39,809 bases of DNA. Origin: Bacilli bacterium. GTDB lineage: Bacteria > Bacillota_I > Bacilli_A > RFN20 > CAG-826. The DNA lies in assembly GCA_024695105.1 (NCBI GenBank), contig JAILIV010000085.1, positions 1-39,809 on the forward strand. The letters are read 5' to 3'. Shown here piece after piece: positions 26,266 through 36,065 of this stretch. Below the pieces are notes generated by a model. It saw nothing but the letters and a program-made list of their open reading frames with translations, made no database searches and was not told the origin of the DNA. A program made the translations under genes and the position numbers. Each line of letters starts with the position of its first letter. Position 1 is the first letter of the stretch.

Positions 26266-27420
26266 TTAGGCGAGATAAGCGCCGCCTTGCCAACTAATCG
26301 TGCAGGCGATCATCAAAAGAAGCGTTGCGCCATAGACGGATAGGAAGCAAATGAGGTCTTCTTTGCTTGGCTTAAAGCTATGCCGCCACAAGGCCAAGAA
26401 ACCATAGTAACCAATGCCGAAGATACCGTAGATGAACCAAGGCAAGGCGCTGAGGACATAATTGGTGGAGTTTGGCAATAGCCCGCAGCATCCGACGACG
26501 AGGCCAATGGCTAAGGCCGCGCCGTGGGGGATGAGGCCAATCGTTTTGTTGCGTGCACCCCGGACGTTCGCGGTCTCACCCGTGGGATCGCCGATGAAGA
26601 AGTTGGCGATGGTGCAAATGATGCCCAAGGAGACAGTTAAGACGGATGTTCCCACAAGATGCGGGAATATCTCGTAATCTGCCGAGAACCCTGGCAAGGA
26701 GATGAAATAGCTAAGGATGCATGGGCCGATGGGACCAAAGCCATAGAGCAAAGAGAACTCGGCTCCCGCCACCTGGATATGGCCGACGGTGATGATGTAA
26801 AGGGCGGGTCCAAGAATGCAGAGGGACAGGAAAATATTGCCGAATAGCAACAAGCAGATCTGGTCGAAGACGTAGCTTCCAAGCGAGGCCAGAAAACAGT
26901 TGATGAAATATTCCGCCGTGACGAAAAGCAACAACAGCAAATACGCGACGCCAAATAAGCCGAAATTATAGTCTATGCGCACATAGGTGTAGGGGTTTCC
27001 GTGCATGGTTACTTCGCGCGTAAGAGGCGTGGATAGATAACGGATGCCATAAATCGCAAAGCCGATGATGAAGGCGATGGTGATCGAGGCGAGCAAGATT
27101 CCTAGGCCAATCAATGTACGGGCACGTTTGATGGTCGTGCTTTTGTAGGCGGCTTGGTAATAGGTATCCACGCTTTGCCTGCTGGTGCGGTAAGCGTAGA
27201 CGAACACCGCCATCACAAACGTAAGGAGCATCGCGGGAATGAAGATGGCAAGGAATGAAGGACCGTAACCGTAGGTCGCGTATGCGCCAGAGCCACTGGC
27301 GATGGTTGCGGTGGCGGCCTCGAGGCAGGTATAGCCAAACACCAAGGTCAGCGCCCCTCCGAAGATTCCAAGTAACGGCAGCCATTTCTTCAACTGCCAG
27401 ATGCAATAGTGTTTAAGCAT
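26266..27420 (-). CDS. ABC transporter permease-like multi-TM protein
   Basis: ~10 hydrophobic segments; overlaps ATPase gene in a GntR-ABC operon. Confidence 0.75.
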   Translation of the reverse strand: MLKHYCIWQLKKWLPLLGIFGGALTLVFGYTCLEAATATIASGSGAYATYGYGPSFLAIFIPAMLLTFVMAVFVYAYRTSRQSVDTYYQAAYKSTTIKRARTLIGLGILLASITIAFIIGFAIYGIRYLSTPLTREVTMHGNPYTYVRIDYNFGLFGVAYLLLLLFVTAEYFINCFLASLGSYVFDQICLLLFGNIFLSLCILGPALYIITVGHIQVAGAEFSLLYGFGPIGPCILSYFISLPGFSADYEIFPHLVGTSVLTVSLGIICTIANFFIGDPTGETANVRGARNKTIGLIPHGAALAIGLVVGCCGLLPNSTNYVLSALPWFIYGIFGIGYYGFLALWRHSFKPSKEDLICFLSVYGATLLLMIACTISWQGGAYLA

Positions 27421-28303
27421 TGTCGGAGCCTCCTTTCTTCGCTAGTAGCATTTCTAGGGCGACGACTTCGTCTGGTTCTAATGGCACGGGTTCGATGAAA
27501 AGCGGTTTTAGCGACTCTTTGATGGTCTGCGCGCTTTCCTTGCCACCCAAGATAACGAAGTGGGTGACCGATCCTACGACATGGAAGGACACGAGCTCAA
27601 AGCCAAGGCCTTCGATGTCCTTTTCGGTGATGGGTGCGGGGAAGGCGGCTTGGAACTTCACGAATTCCGCGCCCATGCCTTCGGCCTCTTCCTCCTTGGA
27701 TACGCGGCCATTGGCCACGACGACGAAACGGTCGACGAGTTTCTGCAACGCGAAGATATTGTGGGAGGAGATGACGATGGTTTTGCCGCTGGTCGAGGCG
27801 TCGATGATTTCGTTTTTGATCATGTCGACCACCAATGGATCCAGACCGTCAAAGGCTTCGTCCAGCAATAAGTGGTTGGCATTGACGGATAACGCGAGGG
27901 CGATGAACACTTGGCGTTTCATACCTTTGGAGAAGGTACCGATGGATTTGCCTAAGGGCAGACCGAATTTGGCGATGAGGGCATGGAAGCGTTCCGCGTC
28001 GATGTCAAAGAGCCCTTGGTAGAAGTCCAAGACCCCTTCGATGTTCGCGCCATGGGGCGCATAGGGGTCATCGGAGAGAAAGAAGACATCGGCCTTTCCT
28101 TCGGGTTCTAGGTTTGGCTTTCCGTCGATGTCGACGGTTCCCTCATCGGATTTGTAAATGCCGGCGATGACGCGGAACAGCGTGGATTTGCCCGCCCCGT
28201 TTTGGCCAACTAGGCCGGTGATGCCTTGGCCAAAGTTCACGCTGAGCCGGTCTACGGCCGCAAGATCGCCGAAACGTTTGGTTACGTCATGGACATGAAT
28301 CAT
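27413..28303 (-). CDS. ABC transporter ATP-binding protein
   Basis: VGQNGAGKSTLFRVIAGIYK, FSKGMKRQVFIALALS, LLLDEAFDGLDP. Confidence 0.93.
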   Translation of the reverse strand: MIHVHDVTKRFGDLAAVDRLSVNFGQGITGLVGQNGAGKSTLFRVIAGIYKSDEGTVDIDGKPNLEPEGKADVFFLSDDPYAPHGANIEGVLDFYQGLFDIDAERFHALIAKFGLPLGKSIGTFSKGMKRQVFIALALSVNANHLLLDEAFDGLDPLVVDMIKNEIIDASTSGKTIVISSHNIFALQKLVDRFVVVANGRVSKEEEAEGMGAEFVKFQAAFPAPITEKDIEGLGFELVSFHVVGSVTHFVILGGKESAQTIKESLKPLFIEPVPLEPDEVVALEMLLAKKGGSDNA

Positions 28304-28641
28304 GGACGTTCCTCCTTTGCTTTCGTTAAAGCGTTTTGGATTTGTTCTTCGGTATATCCTTTATCCAGCAACCCTTTTAGGGCTTTAAGAAGGAATTCCT
28401 CGGATGTTTGGGATTGGGTTTTCTTGACGAAATAGCCTTTCTTCGGAACGGATTCGACGATCCCTTCTTCACATAAAAGGGAATAGGCGCGTGCCACGGT
28501 GTTGGGGTTCACGCCTTCTCCAACGGCCACTTCGCGGACGGAGGGGAGGGCGTCGCCTTCTTTTAATACACCCATGGCGATCAACCTTCGGTAATAGTCG
28601 GCGATCGTTTCGAATATCGGTTTTTTCCCAAATGAATCCAT
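28300..28641 (-). CDS. GntR family regulator (YtrA-like, short)
   Basis: IADYYRRLIAMGVLKEGDALPSVREVAVGEGVNPNTVARAYSLLCEEGIVESVPKKGYFV wHTH; first gene of the ABC operon. Confidence 0.92.
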   Translation of the reverse strand: MDSFGKKPIFETIADYYRRLIAMGVLKEGDALPSVREVAVGEGVNPNTVARAYSLLCEEGIVESVPKKGYFVKKTQSQTSEEFLLKALKGLLDKGYTEEQIQNALTKAKEERP

Positions 28642-28658
28642 CTGTATTAACTGTATTA
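28642..28658. promoter_or_regulatory. Putative GntR operator: direct repeat CTGTATTA-a-CTGTATTA abutting the start codon
   Basis: Two 8-mers (28642-28649, 28651-28658) directly upstream of the gntR ATG. Confidence 0.45.
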
Positions 28659-28734
28659 GTATTCAACGCGAAATGCAAGGCATGCCCTTAAAAAGGGATG
28701 CGTAAATGAATACCAAGGCATAAACTTTGGCATC

Positions 28735-29127
28735 ATGAAAGTCCTCAGCACGATCGCATGGTATCTATTCGGTGGGATCTGGATGGCTCTCCTTTCCTTC
28801 GTGGAAGGGGCGATCTGCTGTGTGACCATTCTGTTCATCCCCTTTGGGTTAGATCTATTCAAGGTGGGCATGTTCTTCTTGCGGCCCACGGGGAAAGCGG
28901 TATTGCCTAAGGAAACCAATACGGGGACGTTCGTCCTTAACGTCGCGTGGTCCTTTTTGCTCGGGTGGGAGAATTTCTTAATCTTTTCCTTGTTCGGGAT
29001 CTTGTTCTGCATGAGCATCGCGGGCATTTCCTTTGGGCTGCAGTATTTCAAAATGGCCCGATTCGTTTTGGCTCCGTTAACGCATGAATTAACCGACCAT
29101 CCAGAAGAAAAGGTGCTAGAACGGTGA
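28735..29127 (+). CDS. YccF domain-containing membrane protein
   Basis: Two YccF-like halves: IAWYLFGGIWMALLSFVEGAICCVTILFIPFGLDLFKVG and a similar repeat (WSFLLGWENFLIFSLFGILFCMSIAGISFGLQYFKMA). Confidence 0.85.
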   Translation: MKVLSTIAWYLFGGIWMALLSFVEGAICCVTILFIPFGLDLFKVGMFFLRPTGKAVLPKETNTGTFVLNVAWSFLLGWENFLIFSLFGILFCMSIAGISFGLQYFKMARFVLAPLTHELTDHPEEKVLER

Positions 29128-29188
29128 AAATGAAGAAAACCGCCTGGGTTTTGCGCCAAGCGGATTCTTTTTGCGTGGTTGTTGCTTT

Positions 29189-29698
29189 TCAGCGTTTGTT
29201 CTTATTCCGATAGACGCATAGGCGGGTCGTATACCCATTGTCATTCATGGGGTCGCCTTGGCGAATGAGCTCGAAATCGGGATTCTCGTCGATGCGGTTG
29301 AAGAACACCTCGGCCTGCCCATCGGCGTCTACTTTGTTGAGCCACACCTCATCGACGTAAGGGAGGGTTTGATTGTAGATGGAAGCGCCACCGATGACGA
29401 ATACCGTGTCGTCTTCGCTTTCCTTCTTTAGCAACGCGACGAACGATGGGAAGTCATGGACGTTCACGCACCCTTCGTATTCGTGGGTTGGGTCATTGGA
29501 TAAAACGATGTTCTTTCGATTGGGCAAAGGTTTTTGCCGCGGGAAAGACAAAAGGGTGTTTTCGCCCATGGCGACGACGTGTCCCGTCGTAGAGAGGCGG
29601 AAAAAGCCCATGTCCCCCGGCAACTTGAAAAGCAGTCCGTTGCGTTTGCCGATGCCGTAGTTCTTGTCGCAGTTGAGGATGGAGATGATTTTGTTCAT
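29189..29698 (-). CDS. folA: Dihydrofolate reductase
   Basis: ISILNCDKNYGIGKRNGLLFKLPGDMGFFR...VVAMGENTLLSFP...VFVIGGASIYNQTLPYVDEVWL; overlaps thyA (ATGA). Confidence 0.93.
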   Translation of the reverse strand: MNKIISILNCDKNYGIGKRNGLLFKLPGDMGFFRLSTTGHVVAMGENTLLSFPRQKPLPNRKNIVLSNDPTHEYEGCVNVHDFPSFVALLKKESEDDTVFVIGGASIYNQTLPYVDEVWLNKVDADGQAEVFFNRIDENPDFELIRQGDPMNDNGYTTRLCVYRNKNKR

Positions 29699-30525
29699 AT
29701 GGCGACGGGGATTTTCTCCTCTAGGGGCTCGAACTCGTAGTCAATGAGCTTAAAGTCATCGACGGTGAAATCGTAGAAGTCGTGAATGTCTGGATTGATC
29801 CAAAGAAGCGGCGCCTTGTGGGTGGGCTTGGCGATGACCTTGCGCACGAGGGGCTCGTGACGGTCGTAGATATGCGCGTCTGCGATGACGTGGACGAGGG
29901 TTCCTGCCTTGAGCCCGCTGACTTGGGCGAACATATGCAAAAGGAGGGAATACTGAAGCACGTTCCAGTTATTCGCGGTGAGCATGTCGTTGCTGCGCTG
30001 ATTGAGGATGCCATTCAGCGTGTCTCCGGTGACGTTGAACGTCATGGAGTAGGCGCAGGGATAAAGGTTCATCTCGTGCAGGTCTTCGAAGTTATAGATG
30101 TTGGTGAGGATGCGGCGGGATTGGGGATTGTGCTTCAAATCGTAAAGGACACGGTCGACTTGGTCGAACTCGCCTTCGGGATAGATGGACTTTTTGGCGA
30201 GTTGATACCCATAGGCCTTGCCAATGGACCCAGTTTCGTCCGCCCAGGAATCCCAAATGTGGGAGTTGAGGTCGTGGATGTTGTTGGACTTCTTCTGCCA
30301 AATCCATAAAAGCTCGTCGAGGCAGCTTTTGATGGCGGTGCGGCGCACGGTGAGAATCGGCAGTTCTTCCTGGAGGTTATAACGGTTCACCACCCCGAAG
30401 AGTTTCTTCGTGTGGGCGGGGGTTCCATCTTCCCAATGCGGGCGCACGGGAAGGTTTTCGTCCGAGAATCCATGTTCCAGGATATCGGTCATGTTTTGGA
30501 TAAAGATGTCGTCTGCTTTGCTCAT
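29695..30525 (-). CDS. thyA: Thymidylate synthase
   Basis: IWQKKSNNIHDLNSHIWDSWAD...GYQL...YPCAYSMTFNVTGDTLNGILNQRSNDMLTANNWN. Start ATG 30525 lies 7 nt after TATACT. Confidence 0.93.
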   Translation of the reverse strand: MSKADDIFIQNMTDILEHGFSDENLPVRPHWEDGTPAHTKKLFGVVNRYNLQEELPILTVRRTAIKSCLDELLWIWQKKSNNIHDLNSHIWDSWADETGSIGKAYGYQLAKKSIYPEGEFDQVDRVLYDLKHNPQSRRILTNIYNFEDLHEMNLYPCAYSMTFNVTGDTLNGILNQRSNDMLTANNWNVLQYSLLLHMFAQVSGLKAGTLVHVIADAHIYDRHEPLVRKVIAKPTHKAPLLWINPDIHDFYDFTVDDFKLIDYEFEPLEEKIPVAI

Positions 30526-30596
30526 GAGAAAGAGTATAAGGCCAAAGCGCTTCGCGCGCACGCCTGAAACACGGAAGATGTGGTAGTATTTTCCCG

Positions 30597-31286
30597 ATGG
30601 AATTCTCTGGTTTGGAAAAATTGTCGCTCGTCGACTATGACGATAACCTGACCGCCACCCTTTTCATGGCGGGTTGCCCGTTCCGTTGCCCTTTTTGCCA
30701 TAACGCGGATTTGGTCTTGCACCCAGAGAAGGCGGAGGTGATTCCCTTTGCCACGATTATGGATTACCTCCAAAAGCGTCAGGGCGTGCTGGACGCGGTG
30801 TGCATCACCGGTGGGGAGCCGACGTTAATGCCTGACCTTGAGGAAAAGATCCGCGCCATCCGCGCGTTGGGGTACAAGATTAAGTTAGACTCGAATGGTT
30901 TCCGTCCCACCGTCCTACGTGACCTTATTGGCAAAGGGTTATTGGATTACGTGGCGATGGACATCAAAAACTCCCCCGAGAAGTATTCGTTGACCGCTGG
31001 GGTGGAAGTGGATATCTCCGCGATTGAGGAATCGGTTTCCCTATTGATGAATAGTGGCATTGCCTATGAGTTCCGCACCACGTCGGTGCAAGAGTTCCAT
31101 GACTATTCCGACTTTGTGAAGATCGGAAAATGGATCGCGGGGGCGAATCGCTATTTCATTCAGCATTATGTGGATTCTGAGTACTGCATTCAGCGTCATT
31201 TCCACGAACTAAGCCCGCAAAAAGCGCAGGAATGTCTGAAAATCGTGCAGGAATATGTTCCTTCCGCGCAGTTACGAGGATATTGA
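30597..31286 (+). CDS. nrdG: Anaerobic ribonucleoside-triphosphate reductase activating protein (radical SAM)
   Basis: FMAGCPFRCPFCHNADLVL (CX3CX2C), VCITGGEPTLMPDLEEKI. Confidence 0.88.
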   Translation: MEFSGLEKLSLVDYDDNLTATLFMAGCPFRCPFCHNADLVLHPEKAEVIPFATIMDYLQKRQGVLDAVCITGGEPTLMPDLEEKIRAIRALGYKIKLDSNGFRPTVLRDLIGKGLLDYVAMDIKNSPEKYSLTAGVEVDISAIEESVSLLMNSGIAYEFRTTSVQEFHDYSDFVKIGKWIAGANRYFIQHYVDSEYCIQRHFHELSPQKAQECLKIVQEYVPSAQLRGY

Positions 31287-31299
31287 GAGAAGAAAAAAA

Positions 31300-31327
31300 C
31301 CCTTCCGTTAGGTAGAAGGGGATTTTT
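31300..31327. terminator. Bidirectional terminator between nrdG and trxB
   Basis: CCCTTC-loop-GAAGGG flanked by A7 on the left and TTTTT on the right; genes are convergent. Confidence 0.75.
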
Positions 31328-31328
31328 C

Positions 31329-32234
31329 TTAGCGGGCCATGTTGTTCGCGGCGTGGATGGCCGCGATGGCGCCGTCGGAGATGGCGGTGACGACTTGGCG
31401 CATAACCTTCTGTCGGCAATCACCCACGGCATATAGCCCTTTCGTTGCGGTCATCATGTTGGCGTCTACCACGATGAACCCTTTTTCGTCTAACTCAACG
31501 AGGTTCTTGAAGGGCTCGTTATGCGGCTCTTGGCCCACGGCGATGAAACAACCTTTCGCGGGGATGGTGACCTCTTCGCCGGTCTTGGTGTCTTCAAACC
31601 GCACCGCCTCAAGCTCCTTCTCGCCGATGTATTCTTGGGCGGAGAGGTTGTGGCGGAACTGGATGTTGGGGATCTTCTTCATCCGCTCGACCAGGATTTC
31701 GTCGGCGAAGAACTTGTCGAACAAGGTCGCGATAAAGACGGAACGGCAGATGTCGGAGAGACTGATCGCGTATTGCAGGGCGGTATTCGCATCGCCAATG
31801 AGCAAGACGTCTTGGTCTTTGTAGAAGCTGCCATCGCAGACGGCGCAATAGGAGATGCCCCGTCCGGTGAGCTCTTCTTCCCGCGGCAAACCCAAATGAC
31901 GATGGGTGCACCCCGCGGCGATGATGACGGACTTCGCGTCGTAAAGGTTGAAGTTGGTCTTTACGCGGAACACGTCCACGTCCTTCGTTATTTCGGTGAC
32001 GTCTTCCAATTCGAACTCGGCGCCAAGCTCTGTCACTTGGTCGAAGAGTTGGTCGCTCCAATCCGAGCCCGAGATGGATTTGACGGTCGGATAATTCTCT
32101 AGGCGAGGGGATTTGGCGATTTGCCCGCCGATGGAGTCTTTCTCCAAGAGCAGGACGGTCTTTCCCGCGCGTAGGAGGTATAAGGCGGCGGTCATGCCAG
32201 AAGGCCCACAGCCCACGATGATGCAGTCGTACAT
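31329..32234 (-). CDS. trxB: Thioredoxin-disulfide reductase
   Basis: IIVGCGPSGMTAALYLLRAGKTVLLLEKDSIGGQI, redox CAVCDG, GLYAVGDCRQK; SD AAAGGAG. Confidence 0.93.
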   Translation of the reverse strand: MYDCIIVGCGPSGMTAALYLLRAGKTVLLLEKDSIGGQIAKSPRLENYPTVKSISGSDWSDQLFDQVTELGAEFELEDVTEITKDVDVFRVKTNFNLYDAKSVIIAAGCTHRHLGLPREEELTGRGISYCAVCDGSFYKDQDVLLIGDANTALQYAISLSDICRSVFIATLFDKFFADEILVERMKKIPNIQFRHNLSAQEYIGEKELEAVRFEDTKTGEEVTIPAKGCFIAVGQEPHNEPFKNLVELDEKGFIVVDANMMTATKGLYAVGDCRQKVMRQVVTAISDGAIAAIHAANNMAR

Positions 32235-32307
32235 GATGGTTCTCCTTTAGAGGAAGAAGGCCCCTTTTCGAGGAGCCTTCTGGTTGTTTTGTCTTTTTCG
32301 CTAAGAC

Positions 32308-34692
32308 TTAGCGGTCGGTTTTGGTGGCCTCGATGAAGCCTTTGATGAGGGAGGCGTTCTCGTAGCGGCGGAAGCTCGAACCCTCGGGGACGATGAGGGT
32401 CGGGGCCTGGTGGATGTCGAATTTCTCCACGAGGTCACGGTTGCTGGCCGCGTCGATGGCGGTGTAGGCGATGCCCGCTTTGTCTAGGAGCATCTTGGCC
32501 ATCTTGCAGTTGGGGCAAGTGGGGGAAGTGAACAGCATCAAGCCAGTCACTTCCGGGGCCTCGACGGCGGGGGCTTCCGGACGGAGCTCGGGGGTGGCGT
32601 TCACGCCATGGGGCTCCTGGTTTTCGTCGATGACGTATTCCTTACGCATGTTGAATTCCTGGACCTTACCGGCGTTCCAGTTTTTCACGGGGCGGTAGTA
32701 GCCAGTGATGCGGGAGTAGACTTCGGTCTCTTTGCCACAGGTGGGGCAACGGTATTGTTCGCCGGTGATGTAACCATGGTCCGCGCAGATGGAGTAGGTC
32801 GGGGACATCGTGTAGTAGGGAAGCTTGTAGTTGTAGGCGATCTTGCGCACCAACTTCATGCAGGATTCCCAGTTGGGGAGACGCTGGCCGAGGAAGGTGT
32901 GGAAGACGGTGCCAGAGGTGTAGAGGGTCTGGAAGCGGTCTTCGATGTCTAACGCGGCGAAGATGTCTTCGGTATAGCCAACGGGGAGGTGGCTGGAGTT
33001 GGTGTAGTATGGGGTCTCTCCGGTCTTGGAGGCGCAGATGATGTCGGGGAAGCGCTGCTTGTCGTGCTTGGCCAAACGGTAGGAGGTGGACTCGGCCGGG
33101 GTGGCTTCGAGGTTGTAGAGGTCGCCATATTGCTCTTGGTAGTCGGAGAGGCGCTCCCTCATGTGGTTGAGCACTTCCTCGGTGAAGTCCTGAGCCTCTT
33201 TGTGGGTGAGGTCCTTGCCGATCCAACGGGCATTGAGGCAGGTTTCGTTCATGCCGACCAAGCCGATGGTGGAGAAGTGGTTGTTGAAGGTGCCAAGGTA
33301 ATGCTTGGTGTAGGGGTATAAACCAGCGTCCAAGAGCTTGGTGACGGTCTGACGCTTCACCTTAAGAGAGCGGGCGGAGATGTCCATCAAGCGATCCAAA
33401 CGGGCGTAGAAGTCCTCTTTGTCGGTCGCAAGGTAGGCGATGCGCGGCATGTTAATGGTGACGACGCCGATGGAGCCGGTGGATTCGCCCGACCCGAAGA
33501 AGCCGCCGGATTTCTTACGGAGCTCACGAAGGTCGAGGCGGAGGCGGCAGCACATGGAACGCACGTCGCTGGGCTTCATGTCGGAGTTGATGTAGTTGGA
33601 GAAGTAGGGGGTGCCGTATTTGGCGGTCATCGTGAAGAGAAGCTTGTTGTTCTCGGTAGGGGACCAGTCAAAGTCGCGGGTGATGGAATAGGTCGGGATC
33701 GGGTATTGGAAGCCACGGCCATTCGCGTCGCCTTCGATCATCGTTTCGATGAAGGCGCGGTTGACCATCGCCATCTCTTCGGCGCAGTCGGCGTAGGTGA
33801 AGTCCATTTCCTCACCGCCGACGAGGGCGGGAAGGTTGGCCATGTCATCGGGGACGGTCCAGTCCAACGTGATGTTGGTGAAGGGGGATTGGGTGCCCCA
33901 ACGGGACGGGGTGTTGACGCCATAGATGAAGGACTGGATGCACTGTTTCACCTCTTTGTAGGTGAGGCCGTCCTTCTTGACGAAGGGGGCGAGGTAGGTG
34001 TCGAAGGAGGAGAACGCCTGAGCGCCGGCCCACTCGTTCTGCATGATGCCCAAGAAGTTGACCATTTGGTTGCAAAGGGTCATCAAGTGACGGGCGGGGG
34101 AAGAGGTGATCTTGCCCACGACGCCGCCTAGGCCTTCTTTAATGAGCTGTTTGAGGGACCAACCAGCGCAGTAGCCGGTAAGCATGGAAAGGTCATGGAT
34201 GTGGATATCGGCGTTGCGGTGGGCGTCGGCGATTTCCTTGTCGTAGACTTCCGAGAGCCAGTAGTTGGCGGTGACGGCGCCCGAGTTGGAAAGGATCAAG
34301 CCACCGACGGAATAGGTGACGGTGGAGTTTTCCTTCACGCGCCAGTCGGCGACGCGGAGATAGGAATCGACGACGTTTTTGAAGTCGAGATTCGTGTTTT
34401 TCACCGTGCGCATCGCCGCGTGCTTTGCGCGGTAATCCATATAGGATTTGGCGACCTCGACGTAACCGGTCTGGATCAAGACGATTTCGACGGCGTCCTG
34501 GATGTCTTCCACCCCGACGGTCTCATTCTTGATTTTCTTGTTGAGGGCGCTGGTGACGCGCAGGGCGAGTAACTCAATGACGTCGGCGGTGACTTCCTGA
34601 TGCTCGGCCTTAAAGGCGCGCTCGATGGCAGATTCGATCTTCTTGAGGTCGAAGGCGACCATGGTGCCATCGCGTTTTGAGACTTGTAACAT
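32308..34692 (-). CDS. nrdD: Anaerobic (class III) ribonucleoside-triphosphate reductase with C-terminal glutaredoxin/thioredoxin-like domain
   Basis: ATP-cone start MLQVSKRDGTMVAFDLKKIE; glycyl-radical region CPTCGKETEVYSRITGYYRPVKNWNAGK; C-terminal redoxin LMLFTSPTCPNCKMAKMLLDKAGIAYTAIDA. Start corrected to 34692 (SD GGAGG). Confidence 0.93.
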   Translation of the reverse strand: MLQVSKRDGTMVAFDLKKIESAIERAFKAEHQEVTADVIELLALRVTSALNKKIKNETVGVEDIQDAVEIVLIQTGYVEVAKSYMDYRAKHAAMRTVKNTNLDFKNVVDSYLRVADWRVKENSTVTYSVGGLILSNSGAVTANYWLSEVYDKEIADAHRNADIHIHDLSMLTGYCAGWSLKQLIKEGLGGVVGKITSSPARHLMTLCNQMVNFLGIMQNEWAGAQAFSSFDTYLAPFVKKDGLTYKEVKQCIQSFIYGVNTPSRWGTQSPFTNITLDWTVPDDMANLPALVGGEEMDFTYADCAEEMAMVNRAFIETMIEGDANGRGFQYPIPTYSITRDFDWSPTENNKLLFTMTAKYGTPYFSNYINSDMKPSDVRSMCCRLRLDLRELRKKSGGFFGSGESTGSIGVVTINMPRIAYLATDKEDFYARLDRLMDISARSLKVKRQTVTKLLDAGLYPYTKHYLGTFNNHFSTIGLVGMNETCLNARWIGKDLTHKEAQDFTEEVLNHMRERLSDYQEQYGDLYNLEATPAESTSYRLAKHDKQRFPDIICASKTGETPYYTNSSHLPVGYTEDIFAALDIEDRFQTLYTSGTVFHTFLGQRLPNWESCMKLVRKIAYNYKLPYYTMSPTYSICADHGYITGEQYRCPTCGKETEVYSRITGYYRPVKNWNAGKVQEFNMRKEYVIDENQEPHGVNATPELRPEAPAVEAPEVTGLMLFTSPTCPNCKMAKMLLDKAGIAYTAIDAASNRDLVEKFDIHQAPTLIVPEGSSFRRYENASLIKGFIEATKTDR

Positions 34693-34807
34693 AAGTTCTT
34701 CCTCCAATAGCGGCTCCTGCAACGGGGTTTTAAAAACCACCGTTAACGCACTCGTGGCGTTCTATGGCGGGGAGCGAACAGACCCTCCCTTGGGTCCGGC
34801 GTCGATA

Positions 34808-34835
34808 ATAATAAGCGCGGTCAAGCAAAAATCAA
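34808..34835 (-). promoter_or_regulatory. Putative nrdD promoter
   Basis: Minus strand TTGATT, 16-nt spacer, TATTAT. Confidence 0.45.
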
Positions 34836-34960
34836 CGGGAATACTCATGCGCGCGTTTTCTTAAAGAAAATAGGCGCTTGTAAAAACGGAATTGTTTGAA
34901 GACCCTAGAAAACATCGAAAAAATCGGGTTTCGACTAGTAGTTATTTAGTGCGTTGAGAC

Positions 34961-34996
34961 AAGAAAAAAGGCCGATTGCTCAGCCTTCTTTTTCTT
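34961..34996. terminator. Terminator downstream of CvpA-like gene
   Basis: AAGAAAAAAGGC-cgattgctca-GCCTTCTTTTTCTT; U-tract on both strands. Confidence 0.75.
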
Positions 34997-35030
34997 ACAG
35001 TGTATAGGAAAGGGTGATTTTCTCCCGACG

Positions 35031-35846
35031 TTACTTGATAACGAAGGAGATAATCGCGTTGTATCCTAGGTCGAGTTGGCACAGCCACTTGCCCAAGGTC
35101 CACGCATTGGGATCGTCATACTGCATGACGGCTTTTAGATGCACGGATACGTCGTTATCCATCATCATCAGGACGTTAAGCACCAAGCAACCGGCCCAAA
35201 CGATGCCCGCCGCGATGGCAAGTCCCGCCACGGCGCCCACGACTCGGGAAATGATGGAGGGTTTGGGGTGGGCAAGTTTGGCGATTCCGCGGATGATCGC
35301 GACGAGGATGGCGCCCACGATCCAGGTCCCGATGAAGAGAATCACAAAGGAGATGACGTAGCAGGTTCCGTTGGTGAGGATGTCCGCCAAAGGCTGCGCA
35401 AGCACAAATGGCGAACCACCGTAAGCGGCGATGGCGTCATGGAGCAAGCCGTCCACCGTGGCATAAAGTGCCGCGGGAAGGGAGACGTTTTGGTACGCGA
35501 GATGCAAGACATCGAAGTTCGGGTCGGCGTAGTAGACTTTGCCAGCGGCGGTCATGGCGTTTAGTTCCGCTTCTGTGATGGATGTGTTGCCGGTGACATG
35601 GTAGACGCCCGCCACGTCGAAGTCGATCTTGCCCGCCAAGAAGGTGAAAAACGTCTGGTTCAGGCTTGTGCCTACTGGCCCTGAGAGGAATGCATTCGCA
35701 AGCAGTTTCGAGAAGAATACGGCCACGAGGATCGCCGCGGCCAAAATGGCGATGCCAGAGAGCATGTTGAAGCCACCCCGGATGAATCCAATCAGGATCC
35801 CTAGGGCCAGTATCACGATGATCGCTAGCGTGATGTAGTCAAACAT
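35031..35846 (-). CDS. CvpA-like membrane protein
   Basis: MFDYITLAIIVILALGILIGFIRGGFNMLSGIAILAAAILVAVFFSKLLANAF; start ATG 35846 with SD GGAGGT rather than ORF start 35951. Confidence 0.65.
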   Translation of the reverse strand: MFDYITLAIIVILALGILIGFIRGGFNMLSGIAILAAAILVAVFFSKLLANAFLSGPVGTSLNQTFFTFLAGKIDFDVAGVYHVTGNTSITEAELNAMTAAGKVYYADPNFDVLHLAYQNVSLPAALYATVDGLLHDAIAAYGGSPFVLAQPLADILTNGTCYVISFVILFIGTWIVGAILVAIIRGIAKLAHPKPSIISRVVGAVAGLAIAAGIVWAGCLVLNVLMMMDNDVSVHLKAVMQYDDPNAWTLGKWLCQLDLGYNAIISFVIK

Positions 35847-36065
35847 ATTGGTTACCTCCGCCATAAGCATACGCCCTGAAAGGTGTTGTTGAAATGGCGT
35901 CCAGAAGCAAAGACTTACGCGAGGAAACGGCGGAATTGCGCATTTTGACAAAGAATTGCAGGTTTTATTGGTCGTTAATGCCCATTCTGCTTTGTTTGGC
36001 TTCTTATTGAATTAGATTACGCGCACGCTACAATTACCTTGATTCTTCAGGAGGTAATTATTCAA

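Noticed and set aside
33706-34131. Plus-strand ORFs across nrdD
   Set aside because: Antisense to a strongly supported nrdD.
34693-34990. Riboswitch or NrdR box upstream of nrdD
   Set aside because: No NrdR consensus palindrome or known aptamer core was recognised; only a plausible promoter.
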